A stretch of DNA of 38,004 bases from an uncultured Verrucomicrobia subdivision 3 bacterium. Lineage in GTDB: Bacteria > Verrucomicrobiota > Verrucomicrobiia > Limisphaerales > UBA8199. The position numbers and the translations under genes are program-made. Where the stretch lies: assembly GCA_903912925.1 (NCBI GenBank), contig CAIWJG010000942.1, positions 1-38,004 of the forward strand, read 5' to 3'. Under the pieces are notes generated by a model. It saw only the letters and a program-made list of their open reading frames with translations, ran no database searches and was not told where the DNA came from. This document shows positions 1 to 10,122 of the stretch, one piece after another (position 1 is the first letter of the stretch; each line of letters begins with the position of its first letter).

Positions 1-149
1 CATCCGACAGCGAACATCAAACATTGATGCTCGAACGGCTACCGGGAGTCGGCGGCGGATTGTCATTAGACATGCTGATGGTGTAGGATGGGAAACCGTC
101 AGAACGGGGCAGGCGGCGGGCTATGTTTGGGAGAGTGGCGAACCATTCT

Positions 150-181
150 ATGGTACCATGGTAGGTCCATGGTGGTACCAT
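150..181. promoter_or_regulatory. Inverted repeat upstream of atpB
   Basis: ATGGTACCA (150-158) pairs perfectly with TGGTACCAT (173-181). The inner TGG (159-161) can also pair with CCA (167-169) if three bases are bulged. The dyad lies about 270 bases before the atpB start. It could be a transcription-factor operator or the end of an upstream transcript. No T-run follows, so a terminator is unlikely. Confidence 0.4.
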
Positions 182-237
182 ACTGCTACCAGTGTTCCCC
201 GCGTGCGCAACCTGCCGTTCTCAGTGTTGCGAATGCT

Positions 238-243
238 TATACT
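238..243 (+). promoter_or_regulatory. Possible -10 box for the atp operon
   Basis: TATACT resembles a sigma-70 -10 hexamer. No good -35 box sits at standard spacing: TTCTCA is about 14 bases upstream. This is a weak guess based on position and one hexamer. Confidence 0.2.
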
Positions 244-452
244 GCGCGGGCGTTTGGCGTGCGCTGACGGGACGGTCAGGTCAGACCGCCTTTGCCAGCG
301 CATAAAGACGCTTTCGGCTAAGGGCGTGCCCGAAGTGAAAAACCGCTTGAAACCCTGGACGCAATGAGGCACTGTTGCGCGCTTCCGGCGGTAAGTCGGC
401 TTCGGCGCTAGTGCACAATGCGCTTTTGCGCCTGAAGGTTGTTTGGGTCAAA

Positions 453-1388
453 ATGCGATTACTCAGAATCATATTAATGTCGTTGTGGGCCGCAGGCACC
501 CCGCTGCTGAGCCTGGGCGCAGAGCCCGCGGCGGCGACTCCGCCGACCGAAGCCGCGGCCGTGGCCGAGGCCGGCAAACATGAAGAGCACGGCCTGCCGC
601 CCGGTTCACCCAGGCTGGGCCGCGACGGGTCTTCCTTCGTCACCAGCTCCATGGTGGTGACCTGGACGGTCGGGCTCGGCCTCATCCTGTTTGCCCGCTA
701 CGCCACCCGGAAGATGGCGCTCGCGCCCTCGGGGGCCCAGAACTTCCTCGAGTGGCTGGTGGAGTCGCTCTACGAGTTCCTGGAAGGCATCATCGGGGCG
801 GATCTGGTTAAGCGGACGTTCTGGTTCTTCGCCACGGTGTTCATCTTCATCCTGTTTACTAATTGGTTTGGGCTCCTCCCCGGCATCGGCACCATCGGCT
901 GGGGCAAGACGGGCGAGCATGGCTTCGAAGTCGCCACCCCCCTGCTGCGCGGCGGCAATGCCGACCTGAACATGACCCTCGCCATGTCCATGATCTTCTT
1001 CGCCTGCTGGATCGTTTGGGCCATTCAGTGCGTGGGCGTCAAGGGCGTCTTTCTGGATCTCTTCGGTCCCAAAGGCGACACCACCGGCCTGTTGAAGGCG
1101 CTCATGATCCTGGTCTTCTTCCTGGTGGGCTTCCTCGAAGTGTTATCCATCATGTTCCGGCCCATCTCGCTCAGCTTCCGGCTCTACGGCAATATCTTTG
1201 CCGGGGAGAACATGCTCGAGTCGATGGCCAGGCTGGTGCCCGGCTTTGGCTGGCTGCTGCCGGTGCCGTTCTATTTCATGGAGCTGCTGGTGGGGGTCGT
1301 GCAGGCGCTGGTGTTCATGCTGCTCACAGCCGTGTTCACGATGCTCATTTGCCGGCACGAGGAAGAACCGGGAGGGGCCGCGCACTGA
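453..1388 (+). CDS. atpB: F1Fo ATP synthase subunit a
   Basis: This is the proton-channel subunit of Fo, an integral membrane protein that works against the c-ring. The ATG at 453 gives 311 residues. An in-frame TTG at 375 would add 26 basic, non-conserved residues and is rejected. The N-terminus (MRLLRIILMSLWAAG, then LLSLGAEPAAA) looks like a signal sequence, followed by a His/Glu-rich extramembrane stretch. This long exported N-terminus is longer than in E. coli subunit a. The hallmark segment SLSFRLYGNIFAGE contains the essential channel arginine, Arg243 in this numbering. Several hydrophobic helices follow up to a short charged tail. It is the first gene of the operon, 72 bases before atpE. 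Confidence 0.96.
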   Translation: MRLLRIILMSLWAAGTPLLSLGAEPAAATPPTEAAAVAEAGKHEEHGLPPGSPRLGRDGSSFVTSSMVVTWTVGLGLILFARYATRKMALAPSGAQNFLEWLVESLYEFLEGIIGADLVKRTFWFFATVFIFILFTNWFGLLPGIGTIGWGKTGEHGFEVATPLLRGGNADLNMTLAMSMIFFACWIVWAIQCVGVKGVFLDLFGPKGDTTGLLKALMILVFFLVGFLEVLSIMFRPISLSFRLYGNIFAGENMLESMARLVPGFGWLLPVPFYFMELLVGVVQALVFMLLTAVFTMLICRHEEEPGGAAH

Positions 1389-1460
1389 GTCTGAGAATTC
1401 CAGCGGCTTGACCGTGTTCAATCGCGGGGGCCGCTGGGCAAGAGAAAGGTAAATACGTAT

Positions 1461-1676
1461 ATGTTAATGCCTATGTTGGCTGAAGGTCTGACGGGGAATG
1501 TGCATGTCGGCTTGGCGGCGCTCGGCGCGGCCATCGGCGTGGGTTTCATCGGCATGAAGGCTTCCGAGGCGGTGGGACGCAATCCCGGCGCTTCGACGAA
1601 GATTCTGGTGCAGGCAATCCTCGCGATTGCCTTCGCGGAAGCCATCGTGTTCTATGCCATCTTCCTCGTGAAGTAA
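1461..1676 (+). CDS. atpE: F1Fo ATP synthase subunit c
   Basis: This 71-residue hairpin protein forms the rotating c-ring of Fo. Helix 1 is roughly residues 14-34 and is followed by the polar loop EAVGRNPGA, with the conserved RNP at 40-42. Helix 2 is about residues 48-69 and carries the ion-binding carboxylate Glu60 in FAEAIVFY. The residue after Glu60 is Ala rather than the Ser/Thr of Na+-binding c-subunits, so proton coupling is more likely. AAGG at 1446-1449 is a usable ribosome binding site; GTG/ATG alternatives are not needed. Met3 and Met5 are possible internal starts. Confidence 0.96.
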   Translation: MLMPMLAEGLTGNVHVGLAALGAAIGVGFIGMKASEAVGRNPGASTKILVQAILAIAFAEAIVFYAIFLVK

Positions 1677-1682
1677 CGCCTT

Positions 1683-1709
1683 GGCGCGGAGCCCGAACGG
1701 CTCCGCGCC
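1683..1709 (+). promoter_or_regulatory. Perfect hairpin between atpE and atpF
   Basis: GGCGCGGAGCC (1683-1693) and GGCTCCGCGCC (1699-1709) form a perfect 11-bp stem with loop CGAAC, followed closely by CTTTTC. It resembles a leaky terminator or an mRNA-stabilising stem. It sits just after atpE, whose product is needed in about ten copies per complex, so it could raise c-subunit mRNA relative to downstream genes. That role is inferred. Confidence 0.6.
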
Positions 1710-1724
1710 TGGCCCTTTTCATTG

Positions 1725-2282
1725 ATGATTATGCAATCGCCCGTTTTATTCGGCAGCATCGGCAGTGACCTGAGCCAAATGGCCCAGGACACCGCGGTGC
1801 GGTTTAGTGTGGACCTGCCGCACTTCGCCGCGCAGTGCATCAGCTTTGGCATCGTGGCCTTCCTGCTCCATCGCTATGCCTACCAGCCTATCCTGGCCGT
1901 GCTGGCTGATCGCAAGCAGCGCATCAAGGAAAGCCTGGATAACGCCGAGCAGATCAAGCAGGAACTGGCCAACACCCAGGCCAAGACGCAGGAGATCCTG
2001 GTACAGGCAGGCCAGCAGGCTACCAAGATGATTGATGAAGCCCGGGCCGCCGCGGCCAAGGTGCAGGAGCAGGAGACCCAGAAGGCTATCGCAGCCGCGC
2101 AGGCCATCGTGGATAAGGCCCGCCAGGCTACCGAGGCGGAACACGCCCGGATGCTCGCGGAACTCCGCCACGAGGTGGGACGGCTCGTCGTTGAGGCGAC
2201 GGCGAAGGTGACCGGCAAGGTGCTCACGCTCGCTGATCAGCAGCGGCTGGCGGAGGAAACCAACCGCGAGTTGGCCGCCTGA
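1725..2282 (+). CDS. atpF: F1Fo ATP synthase subunit b
   Basis: This is the peripheral stalk subunit, which tethers F1 to Fo. A single membrane helix (about residues 33-52, FAAQCISFGIVAFLLHRYAY) is followed by PILAVLADRKQRI and a long, Ala/Gln/Glu-rich helical coiled coil to the end, as in the b family. The length of 185 residues is somewhat above the 156 of E. coli. Possible starts are TTG 1722, ATG 1725 and ATG 1731; none has a clear ribosome binding site, and 1725 is chosen as the first ATG. It lies between the atpE hairpin and a repeat-filled gap before atpH. Confidence 0.93.
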   Translation: MIMQSPVLFGSIGSDLSQMAQDTAVRFSVDLPHFAAQCISFGIVAFLLHRYAYQPILAVLADRKQRIKESLDNAEQIKQELANTQAKTQEILVQAGQQATKMIDEARAAAAKVQEQETQKAIAAAQAIVDKARQATEAEHARMLAELRHEVGRLVVEATAKVTGKVLTLADQQRLAEETNRELAA

Positions 2283-2291
2283 GCGCCCCGC

Positions 2292-2461
2292 AGAAGACAA
2301 AGCAGAAACTGCGAAAGCAGAAAGCAGAAATCCGAAGCCATTCGACATGAAGACAAAGCAGAAATTGCGAAAGCAGAAAGCAGAAATAACCAGGGGCGCA
2401 ATGCGAAACGAAGGGCTTCGGGTTTCTGCTTTCTGCTTTCCTGATTTCTGCTTTTCCCCAC
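2292..2461. repeat. Repeat block with long stem-loop between atpF and atpH
   Basis: A tandem unit based on AAGCAGAAA phrases occurs twice (about 2294-2332 and 2351-2387). The second copy, 2355-2386, forms an inverted repeat with 2423-2454: 29 of 32 positions pair around a 36-base loop. The right arm ends 8 bases before the atpH ATG. A near-identical block lies between atpH and atpA. No Shine-Dalgarno is visible between the stem and atpH, so the stem may influence translation or mRNA processing. Confidence 0.85.
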
Positions 2462-2462
2462 A

Positions 2463-2855
2463 ATGAAGATCACCAAACAAGCCCGCCGCGACGCGAAGGA
2501 GCTATTCCGCGCCTGCCGTGTCAACGGCTTGCTGGACGATGCCAAAGCGCTGCAGGTCGTGCGGCAGGTGATCGCCGCCAAGCCGCGGGGCTACTTCGGT
2601 ATTCTCAATTACTTCCAGCGGTTGGTAAGACTGGACCTGGACCGCCACACGGCCCGCGTGGAGAGCCCGGTGCCGCTGGCCGAGCCGCAACAGGCCGCGA
2701 TCCGCACGAACCTCACCCGCCGCTACGGCGAGGGCCTGATCTTTGCCTTTACCCAAAATCCCGAGCTGATTGGCGGCTTGCGGGTGCAGGTCGGCAGCGA
2801 TGTCTTTGATGGCAGTGTGCAGGCCCGGTTGGCCGGCTTGGAAGCCACTCTGTAG
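2463..2855 (+). CDS. atpH: F1Fo ATP synthase subunit delta, short form
   Basis: This is the cap of the F1 head that joins the alpha subunits to the b stalk. The C-terminal half is clearly delta-like: NPELIGGLRVQVGSDVFDGS followed by VQARLAGLEATL matches the conserved end of the family. At 130 residues it is about 45-50 shorter than the usual 175-180. The missing part is in the N-terminal helical bundle, which normally binds the alpha N-termini. The ATG at 2463 follows repeat DNA, and no in-frame upstream extension with delta features is seen. The gene is bracketed by two copies of the same stem-loop repeat. Confidence 0.85.
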   Translation: MKITKQARRDAKELFRACRVNGLLDDAKALQVVRQVIAAKPRGYFGILNYFQRLVRLDLDRHTARVESPVPLAEPQQAAIRTNLTRRYGEGLIFAFTQNPELIGGLRVQVGSDVFDGSVQARLAGLEATL

Positions 2856-2856
2856 C

Positions 2857-3018
2857 GACAAAGCAGAAATTGCGAAAGCAGAAAGCAGAAATTAGAAGCC
2901 ACTCGACATGAAGACAAAGCAGAAATTGCGAAAGCAGAAAGCAGAAATAACAAGGGGCGCAATGCCAAACGAATGGCTTCGGATTTATGCTTTCTGCTTT
3001 CCCAATTTCTGCTTTTCC
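2857..3018. repeat. Second copy of the repeat/stem-loop between atpH and atpA
   Basis: This block repeats the order seen before atpH: two AAGCAGAAATTGCGAAAGC-type units (the first from about 2861), then the reverse-complement arm. The 2916-2947 arm pairs with 2984-3015 at 30 of 32 positions, again around a 36-base loop that includes GGGGCGCAATG. The right arm ends 17 bases before the atpA ATG. The two blocks differ at scattered positions but keep the stem, which argues for conservation of structure or recent duplication. Confidence 0.85.
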
Positions 3019-3032
3019 ATTGCCCCTATTTT

Positions 3033-4565
<1,533 letters not shown>

Positions 4566-4605
4566 ACTTGGATTTGACATCGCAGCCGCGCGTCGCAGGT
4601 GCCTT

Positions 4606-4639
4606 GGCCCGTGAAGTCTTCCGGCTACTTCACTGGGCC
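4606..4639 (+). promoter_or_regulatory. Hairpin between atpA and atpG
   Basis: GGCCCGTGAAGT (4606-4617) pairs with ACTTCACTGGGCC (4627-4639), giving 12 base pairs with one bulged T and a 9-base loop. It sits in a 133-base intercistronic gap. No T-run follows, so it is more likely an mRNA stability or processing element than a terminator. Confidence 0.5.
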
Positions 4640-4659
4640 GGCCTTTCGGACTTTGGCCT

Positions 4660-4692
4660 TCCGTCGGGTTTCGGGTTTCGGGTTTCGGACCT
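4660..4692. repeat. Short GGGTTTC tandem repeat before atpG
   Basis: CGGGTTT occurs three times in a row in the phrase beginning CCTTCCGTCGGGTTTCGGG. The same phrase type is found in reverse complement at 27140-27189 and within the 2292-2461 block, which marks it as a dispersed intergenic micro-repeat. Confidence 0.6.
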
Positions 4693-4698
4693 CTAAAC

Positions 4699-5577
4699 AT
4701 GCCCAGCACTCGCGACATACGCCGCCGGATCAAGTCGGTCAAGAGCACGGCCCAGATTACCAAGGCCATGCAGATGGTGGCCTCGTCGAAGATGCAGAAG
4801 GCCCAGCAGGGCGCGCTGAATTTCCGGCCCTTTGCCAAGATGGCCGGGGATCTGGTGAACCACTTGGCCGCCGATAGCGGCGACTACCGCCATCCGCTGA
4901 TGGAAACCCGCGAGGTGCGCAAGCGCGCGGTGATCGTCGTGAGCACGGACAAGGGGCTATGCGGCGGGCTGAACGCAAACCTCTTTCGGGAACTCTCCAA
5001 GTACGACCTCTCGACCACTCAGTTCATCGCCGTAGGCAGGAAACCGGCGCAGTATCTCGCCCGGACCCGACGCAAGCTCGTGGCGGAGTTCGCCTACCAC
5101 GACATCCCGACCTATGCTGAATGTCAGGCGATCTCGAAGTTTGCGCAGGATCTCTTCCTGAAGGGTGAAGTGGACGCCGTGGACGTGCTGTACACGCGTT
5201 TCATCAACACCCTCTCCCAACGCCCGGATTTGCGCCTTCTCCTGCCGCTGGCCTCGGCGCAGAGCCTGGCGACCGAGGCGGGCGCCGCGCCAGCGGGGGC
5301 GCCCGGCGACCATCAACACTTCGATTTCCTGTTTGAGCCGGACCCGGTAACCGTGCTGGACAAGCTGGTCCTTTACCTGCTCGATTTTCGTGTGGCGCAG
5401 ATCCTCCTGGAGGCGAAAGCCAGCGAACATAGCGCGCGCATGGTGGCCATGAAGAACGCCACCGATAATGCCGAGCAACTAGTGAAGCATCTCACGCTCG
5501 AATACAACAAGCTGCGCCAATCTAACATCACGAAGGAACTGCTGGAAATCTCGAGCGCCGCCATGGCCCTCGGTTAA
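4699..5577 (+). CDS. atpG: F1Fo ATP synthase subunit gamma
   Basis: This is the central rotating shaft of F1. The N-terminal helix MPSTRDIRRRIKSVKSTAQI, followed by TKAMQMVASSKM, and the C-terminal helix ending KLRQSNITKELLEISSAAMA form the antiparallel coiled coil typical of gamma. The middle contains the STDKGLCGGLNANL segment of the Rossmann-like domain. The length of 292 residues is normal. A short Ala/Pro/Gly-rich insert near residue 195 (EAGAAPAGAPGD) is probably a surface loop. No Shine-Dalgarno is obvious upstream. Confidence 0.96.
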   Translation: MPSTRDIRRRIKSVKSTAQITKAMQMVASSKMQKAQQGALNFRPFAKMAGDLVNHLAADSGDYRHPLMETREVRKRAVIVVSTDKGLCGGLNANLFRELSKYDLSTTQFIAVGRKPAQYLARTRRKLVAEFAYHDIPTYAECQAISKFAQDLFLKGEVDAVDVLYTRFINTLSQRPDLRLLLPLASAQSLATEAGAAPAGAPGDHQHFDFLFEPDPVTVLDKLVLYLLDFRVAQILLEAKASEHSARMVAMKNATDNAEQLVKHLTLEYNKLRQSNITKELLEISSAAMALG

Positions 5578-5606
5578 GCGGGATCCTCAGAGCTTTTACG
5601 AACTAA

Positions 5607-7028
<1,422 letters not shown>

Positions 7029-7034
7029 GCTGAG

Positions 7035-7054
7035 CGCCGCGGCTGACCGCGGCG
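7035..7054 (+). promoter_or_regulatory. GC hairpin between atpD and atpC
   Basis: CGCCGCGG (7035-7042) and CCGCGGCG (7047-7054) form a perfect 8-bp stem with a CTGA loop a few bases after the atpD stop codon. No T-run follows. It is one of at least five stems in the gaps of this operon. Confidence 0.5.
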
Positions 7055-7082
7055 TCCAAGAACCGTAACGCGAACGACTACC

Positions 7083-7496
7083 ATGGCTGCCGGCTTAAGA
7101 CTCGAGATCACGACCCCCACCGGTCAGGTCTATTCCAAAGACGTGGACATGGTCACCCTGCCCGGTCAGGAAGGCGAGATGGGCATCCTGCCCATGCACG
7201 TGCCGTTGATCGCCTTGCTTGGGGACGGAGAGATTATCGCCCGGCGCGGCACCGAGGAGGATCGCCTGCTCGTTACGGGCGGCTGCGCCGAGATTACGCC
7301 TGACCGCGTGGCCATCCTTACGGTAAACGCTACGGACGAGGCGGCGATTGATGAAGCGCAAGCCGAAGCCGCCCGCGCCCGCGCCGAAGCCCGCTTGCAG
7401 GAGAAGATTTCCCCGGAGGAAGTTGCCCTCGTTCAGGCCTCCCTCACGCACTCTCTGGCCCAATTGAAGTACAAGCGCCGCGGCCCCCACCGATAG
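7083..7496 (+). CDS. atpC: F1Fo ATP synthase subunit epsilon
   Basis: This subunit couples the gamma shaft to the c-ring and can inhibit ATP hydrolysis. The N-terminal beta-sandwich shows TPTGQVYSKDVDMVTLPGQE and GILPMHVPLIALLGDGEI. The C-terminal part (about residues 88-130) is the expected two-helix hairpin, rich in Ala, Glu and Arg. The length of 137 residues is normal. It is the last gene of the operon. The ATG at 7083 is supported by homology-like alignment of the first strand. Confidence 0.95.
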   Translation: MAAGLRLEITTPTGQVYSKDVDMVTLPGQEGEMGILPMHVPLIALLGDGEIIARRGTEEDRLLVTGGCAEITPDRVAILTVNATDEAAIDEAQAEAARARAEARLQEKISPEEVALVQASLTHSLAQLKYKRRGPHR

Positions 7497-7555
7497 CCAG
7501 TCTGATTTCAGGCTTGCGTTTTCGAGTTCGGGCCGGAACACTGCGTCCCCTATAT

Positions 7556-8269
7556 ATGGAATCTGAAGTACTACAAATACCACTCTGGCAACAGGCGTTG
7601 GCCTGGTTCGACGCAAATAAAAAGCCGGCGCTCTGGGGTGCCGGGGCGGTGGTGGTGGTTAGCCTGATCGTTGCCTTGGTGCTCTACCGTCGCGACGAAG
7701 CTGACATCACCGCCAGCGAGGCGCTGTCCAACGTTACCCTGCCGGGAGCGGCTGGTGCCAGCCGTGGCGACACCGTGAACGCTTTCCTCAAGGTCGCCAA
7801 CACTTACCCCAACTCACGCGCGGGCGCCCGCGCGTTGCTGCTCGCCGGTGCCAACCTTTTCGCGGACGGCAAGTACGCGGAAGCGAAGGCACAGTTCGAA
7901 CGATTCCCCCGGGAATACAACAGCAGCCCATTCCGGGGCGAAGCGCTGCTGGGGATCGCCTCTTGCCTGAATGCCCAGGGCAATACCAACGAGGCGGTCA
8001 CTGCCTACAAGGATCTGATTGATCGCCGGCTCAGTGAATACCTGCTGCCGCAGGCCCGGTTTGCCTTGGGCTGCTGTTACGAAGCCCAGAACAAGCCCGA
8101 GCTGGCGCGCAATCTGTTCGAGGAAGTCGAACGCAACAATCCTTCCAGCTCGCTCGGTTCCGAAGCCGGCATGCGCTTGGAGGAATTGAAGCTTAAGTAT
8201 CCGAGCCTGGCCATACCCGCCGCGCCAGCGGCGACCAACGCCCTGCCACTCCAGCCCCAGAAGCGCTGA
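7556..8269 (+). CDS. Membrane-anchored TPR protein
   Basis: The ATG at 7556 gives 237 residues; a TTG start 14 codons upstream is less likely. After a short cytosolic start there is one membrane helix (about residues 27-47, PALWGAGAVVVVSLIVALVL), then tetratricopeptide-type helical pairs, for example the segment around AKAQFERFPREYNSSPFRGE and the one around FALGCCYEAQNKPELARNLF. The layout resembles the YfgM/YbgF-like TPR group, which acts in envelope protein handling. The tail is Ala/Pro rich. Its stop overlaps the start of the UDP-glucose dehydrogenase gene (TGATG), so the two are likely translated together. A specific function cannot be read from the sequence. Confidence 0.8.
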   Translation: MESEVLQIPLWQQALAWFDANKKPALWGAGAVVVVSLIVALVLYRRDEADITASEALSNVTLPGAAGASRGDTVNAFLKVANTYPNSRAGARALLLAGANLFADGKYAEAKAQFERFPREYNSSPFRGEALLGIASCLNAQGNTNEAVTAYKDLIDRRLSEYLLPQARFALGCCYEAQNKPELARNLFEEVERNNPSSSLGSEAGMRLEELKLKYPSLAIPAAPAATNALPLQPQKR

Positions 8270-9558
8270 TGAAGCTGACGATCATCGGGACCGGCTACGT
8301 CGGGCTGGTCACCGGCACTTGCTTTGCCGAGGTCGGCCACCAAGTGGTCTGTGTGGATAATGACCCGGCGAAGGTCAAGCTGCTGCAGGAGGGCGGCATC
8401 CCGATCTACGAGCCGGGTCTGGAAGAACTGGTGAAGAAGAACGTGGGCGCGGGACGCCTCACGTTTACCACGAGCACGGCCGAGGGCGTCGAGAAGTCCG
8501 ATGTGATCTTCATCGCCGTGCCCACGCCGCCCCAGCCGGACGGGTCGGTGGACATGAGCTTCCTGGAGCGGGTCGCGCGGGACATCGCCGCCGCGATGAC
8601 CAGCTACAAGATCGTCGTCGATAAGAGCACGGTGCCGGTCCAGACGGGCGACAAGGTGGCCGAGGCCATCAAACGCTACGGCAAAGCACGCGTGGAATTC
8701 GACGTGGTCAGCAATCCCGAGTTCCTGCGCGAGGGGTTTGCCGTGGAGGACTTGATGCATCCGGACCGCATCGTGGTCGGCGTCCGTTCCCAGCGACCCG
8801 TGCCCGCGCTCCAGGAAATCTATGCGCCCTTCAACGCCCCGATCATCATCACCGACATCAATTCCGCGGAGCTGATCAAACACGCGTCCAATTCTTTCCT
8901 CGCGCTCAAGATCTCTTACATCAACGCCGTCGCCGTGCTGTGCGAGGCTACGGGCGCCAACATCCAGGAAGTGGCGCACGGCATGGGCATGGACGAACGC
9001 ATCGGTCGGCGCTTCCTCCATGCCTCGCTGGGCTTTGGCGGAAGCTGCTTCCCGAAAGACCTCAGCGCGTTCATCAAGATCGCCGAGCAGGTCGGCTACG
9101 ACTTCCGATTGCTGAAGGAAGTTCAGCATATCAACGCGGCGCAGATGGACCGCTTCGTGAAGAAGATTCAGGAGACGCTCTGGGTGCTGAAGGACAAGAC
9201 CATTGGCGTGCTGGGCCTGGCGTTCAAGCAGAACACCGATGACATCCGCTCGTCCCCGGCCCTCGACTTGTGTCATCGTCTGCAAAAGGAAGGCGCCGTC
9301 CTCCGCGTCCACGATCCCAAGGCCATGGAGAAAGCCAAGGCCGTGCTCAAGGACGTCACGTATGTCGAGGACATGAACGCCGTCGCCGAGGGTTGCGACG
9401 CGCTGGTGATCGCCACCGAGTGGGACGAGTTTAAGAAGCTTGACTTGGACCGCGCCCGCAAAGCCCTCACGCACCCCATTCTATTCGACGGCCGCAACCT
9501 CTTTGACCCGGCGGAGATGGAGCGCCTCGGCTTCATCTACAAGAGCATCGGGCGGTGA
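8269..9558 (+). CDS. ugd: UDP-glucose 6-dehydrogenase
   Basis: This enzyme oxidises UDP-glucose to UDP-glucuronate with two NAD+, supplying uronic acid for envelope or extracellular polysaccharide. The N-terminus MKLTIIGTGYVGLVTGTCFA is the NAD-binding Rossmann motif. The catalytic cysteine is Cys260 in GFGGSCFPKD. The segment VLGLAFKQNTDDIRSSPA in the C-terminal domain is also typical, and 429 residues is a normal length. It overlaps the TPR gene by one base at the TGATG junction. GDP-mannose dehydrogenase is a relative, but the motifs favour UDP-glucose. Confidence 0.93.
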   Translation: MKLTIIGTGYVGLVTGTCFAEVGHQVVCVDNDPAKVKLLQEGGIPIYEPGLEELVKKNVGAGRLTFTTSTAEGVEKSDVIFIAVPTPPQPDGSVDMSFLERVARDIAAAMTSYKIVVDKSTVPVQTGDKVAEAIKRYGKARVEFDVVSNPEFLREGFAVEDLMHPDRIVVGVRSQRPVPALQEIYAPFNAPIIITDINSAELIKHASNSFLALKISYINAVAVLCEATGANIQEVAHGMGMDERIGRRFLHASLGFGGSCFPKDLSAFIKIAEQVGYDFRLLKEVQHINAAQMDRFVKKIQETLWVLKDKTIGVLGLAFKQNTDDIRSSPALDLCHRLQKEGAVLRVHDPKAMEKAKAVLKDVTYVEDMNAVAEGCDALVIATEWDEFKKLDLDRARKALTHPILFDGRNLFDPAEMERLGFIYKSIGR

Positions 9559-9629
9559 GGGCCGCCGGACGAAGGCGATTGGGACGCGGAAGGTGGGTTG
9601 CACGAATTAAATGGTTACATGGGTTAAAT

Positions 9630-9702
9630 GAGTTACATGGGTTACATAGGCGGGATTGCTGAAAGCCCGTGCACCATGCAACCGGTGTAACCCATTTAAC
9701 TC
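9630..9702. repeat. Inverted repeat before the Nudix gene
   Basis: GAGTTACATGGGTTACA (9630-9646) and its reverse complement at 9686-9702 match at 16 of 17 positions. Further GGTTACAT/GGGTTAAAT phrases lie at 9612-9630. The right arm ends 9 bases before the Nudix ATG. It belongs to the echo-type intergenic repeats seen elsewhere in the window. Confidence 0.65.
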
Positions 9703-9711
9703 ACCCACCCC

Positions 9712-10119
9712 ATGCCCGTCATTGACGTCGCCGCCGCCCTCGTCTTCCGCGAGGGCAAGCTGCTCATCACCCAGCGCCACGCCGATGACCACCTGGGCGG
9801 GCTGTGGGAATTCCCCGGCGGCAAGCGCGAACCCAATGAGACCTTCCCGGCGTGCCTGATCCGTGAACTGCGCGAGGAACTGGGCATCGAGGTGGACGTA
9901 GGCGAACTGGTGGAGAGCCTGACCCACGCCTACCCGGAGAAGACCGTTCACCTGAAGTTCTACCGTTGCCGCTGGAAACAGCACGAGCCGCAGCCGCTCG
10001 GCTGCCGGGCGTTCCAATGGGTGATGGCCGCCGAACTGAAAGACTACGCCTTCCCCGCCGCTGACGCCCGGCTGCTGGAGATGCTGCGGCGCGATAGGGC
10101 GATTTGGGAGCAGGCGTAA
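9712..10119 (+). CDS. MutT-like Nudix hydrolase
   Basis: This 135-residue protein has a complete Nudix box: G, five residues, E, seven residues, then RELREELGI (about residues 42-64), which binds the metal ions. The N-terminal strand VAAALVFREGKLLITQR and the phrase GLWEFPGGKRE are typical of MutT-type 8-oxo-dGTP diphosphatases, which clean oxidised nucleotides from the pool. The exact substrate cannot be fixed from sequence. The start follows an inverted repeat, without a clear ribosome binding site. It is followed 3 bases later by a Uma2 fragment. Confidence 0.9.
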   Translation: MPVIDVAAALVFREGKLLITQRHADDHLGGLWEFPGGKREPNETFPACLIRELREELGIEVDVGELVESLTHAYPEKTVHLKFYRCRWKQHEPQPLGCRAFQWVMAAELKDYAFPAADARLLEMLRRDRAIWEQA

Positions 10120-10122
10120 GTT

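Larger units (their letters stand above)
1..452. other. Non-coding region upstream of the ATP synthase operon
   Basis: No convincing gene is seen on either strand. Short open frames here overlap one another on opposite strands and have no recognisable motifs. The stretch holds a strong dyad at 150-181 and a possible -10 hexamer at 238-243, so it probably carries the operon promoter. No atpI-like gene is visible before atpB; it could lie outside the window or be absent. Confidence 0.6.

Noticed and set aside
2292..3018. CRISPR array
   Set aside because: Units are spaced without unique equal-length spacers, arms are inverted as well as direct, and there are no cas genes.
8077..9474. Minus-strand frame opposite ugd
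   Set aside because: It overlaps a complete UDP-glucose dehydrogenase with catalytic Cys260; the reverse translation has no recognisable motif.
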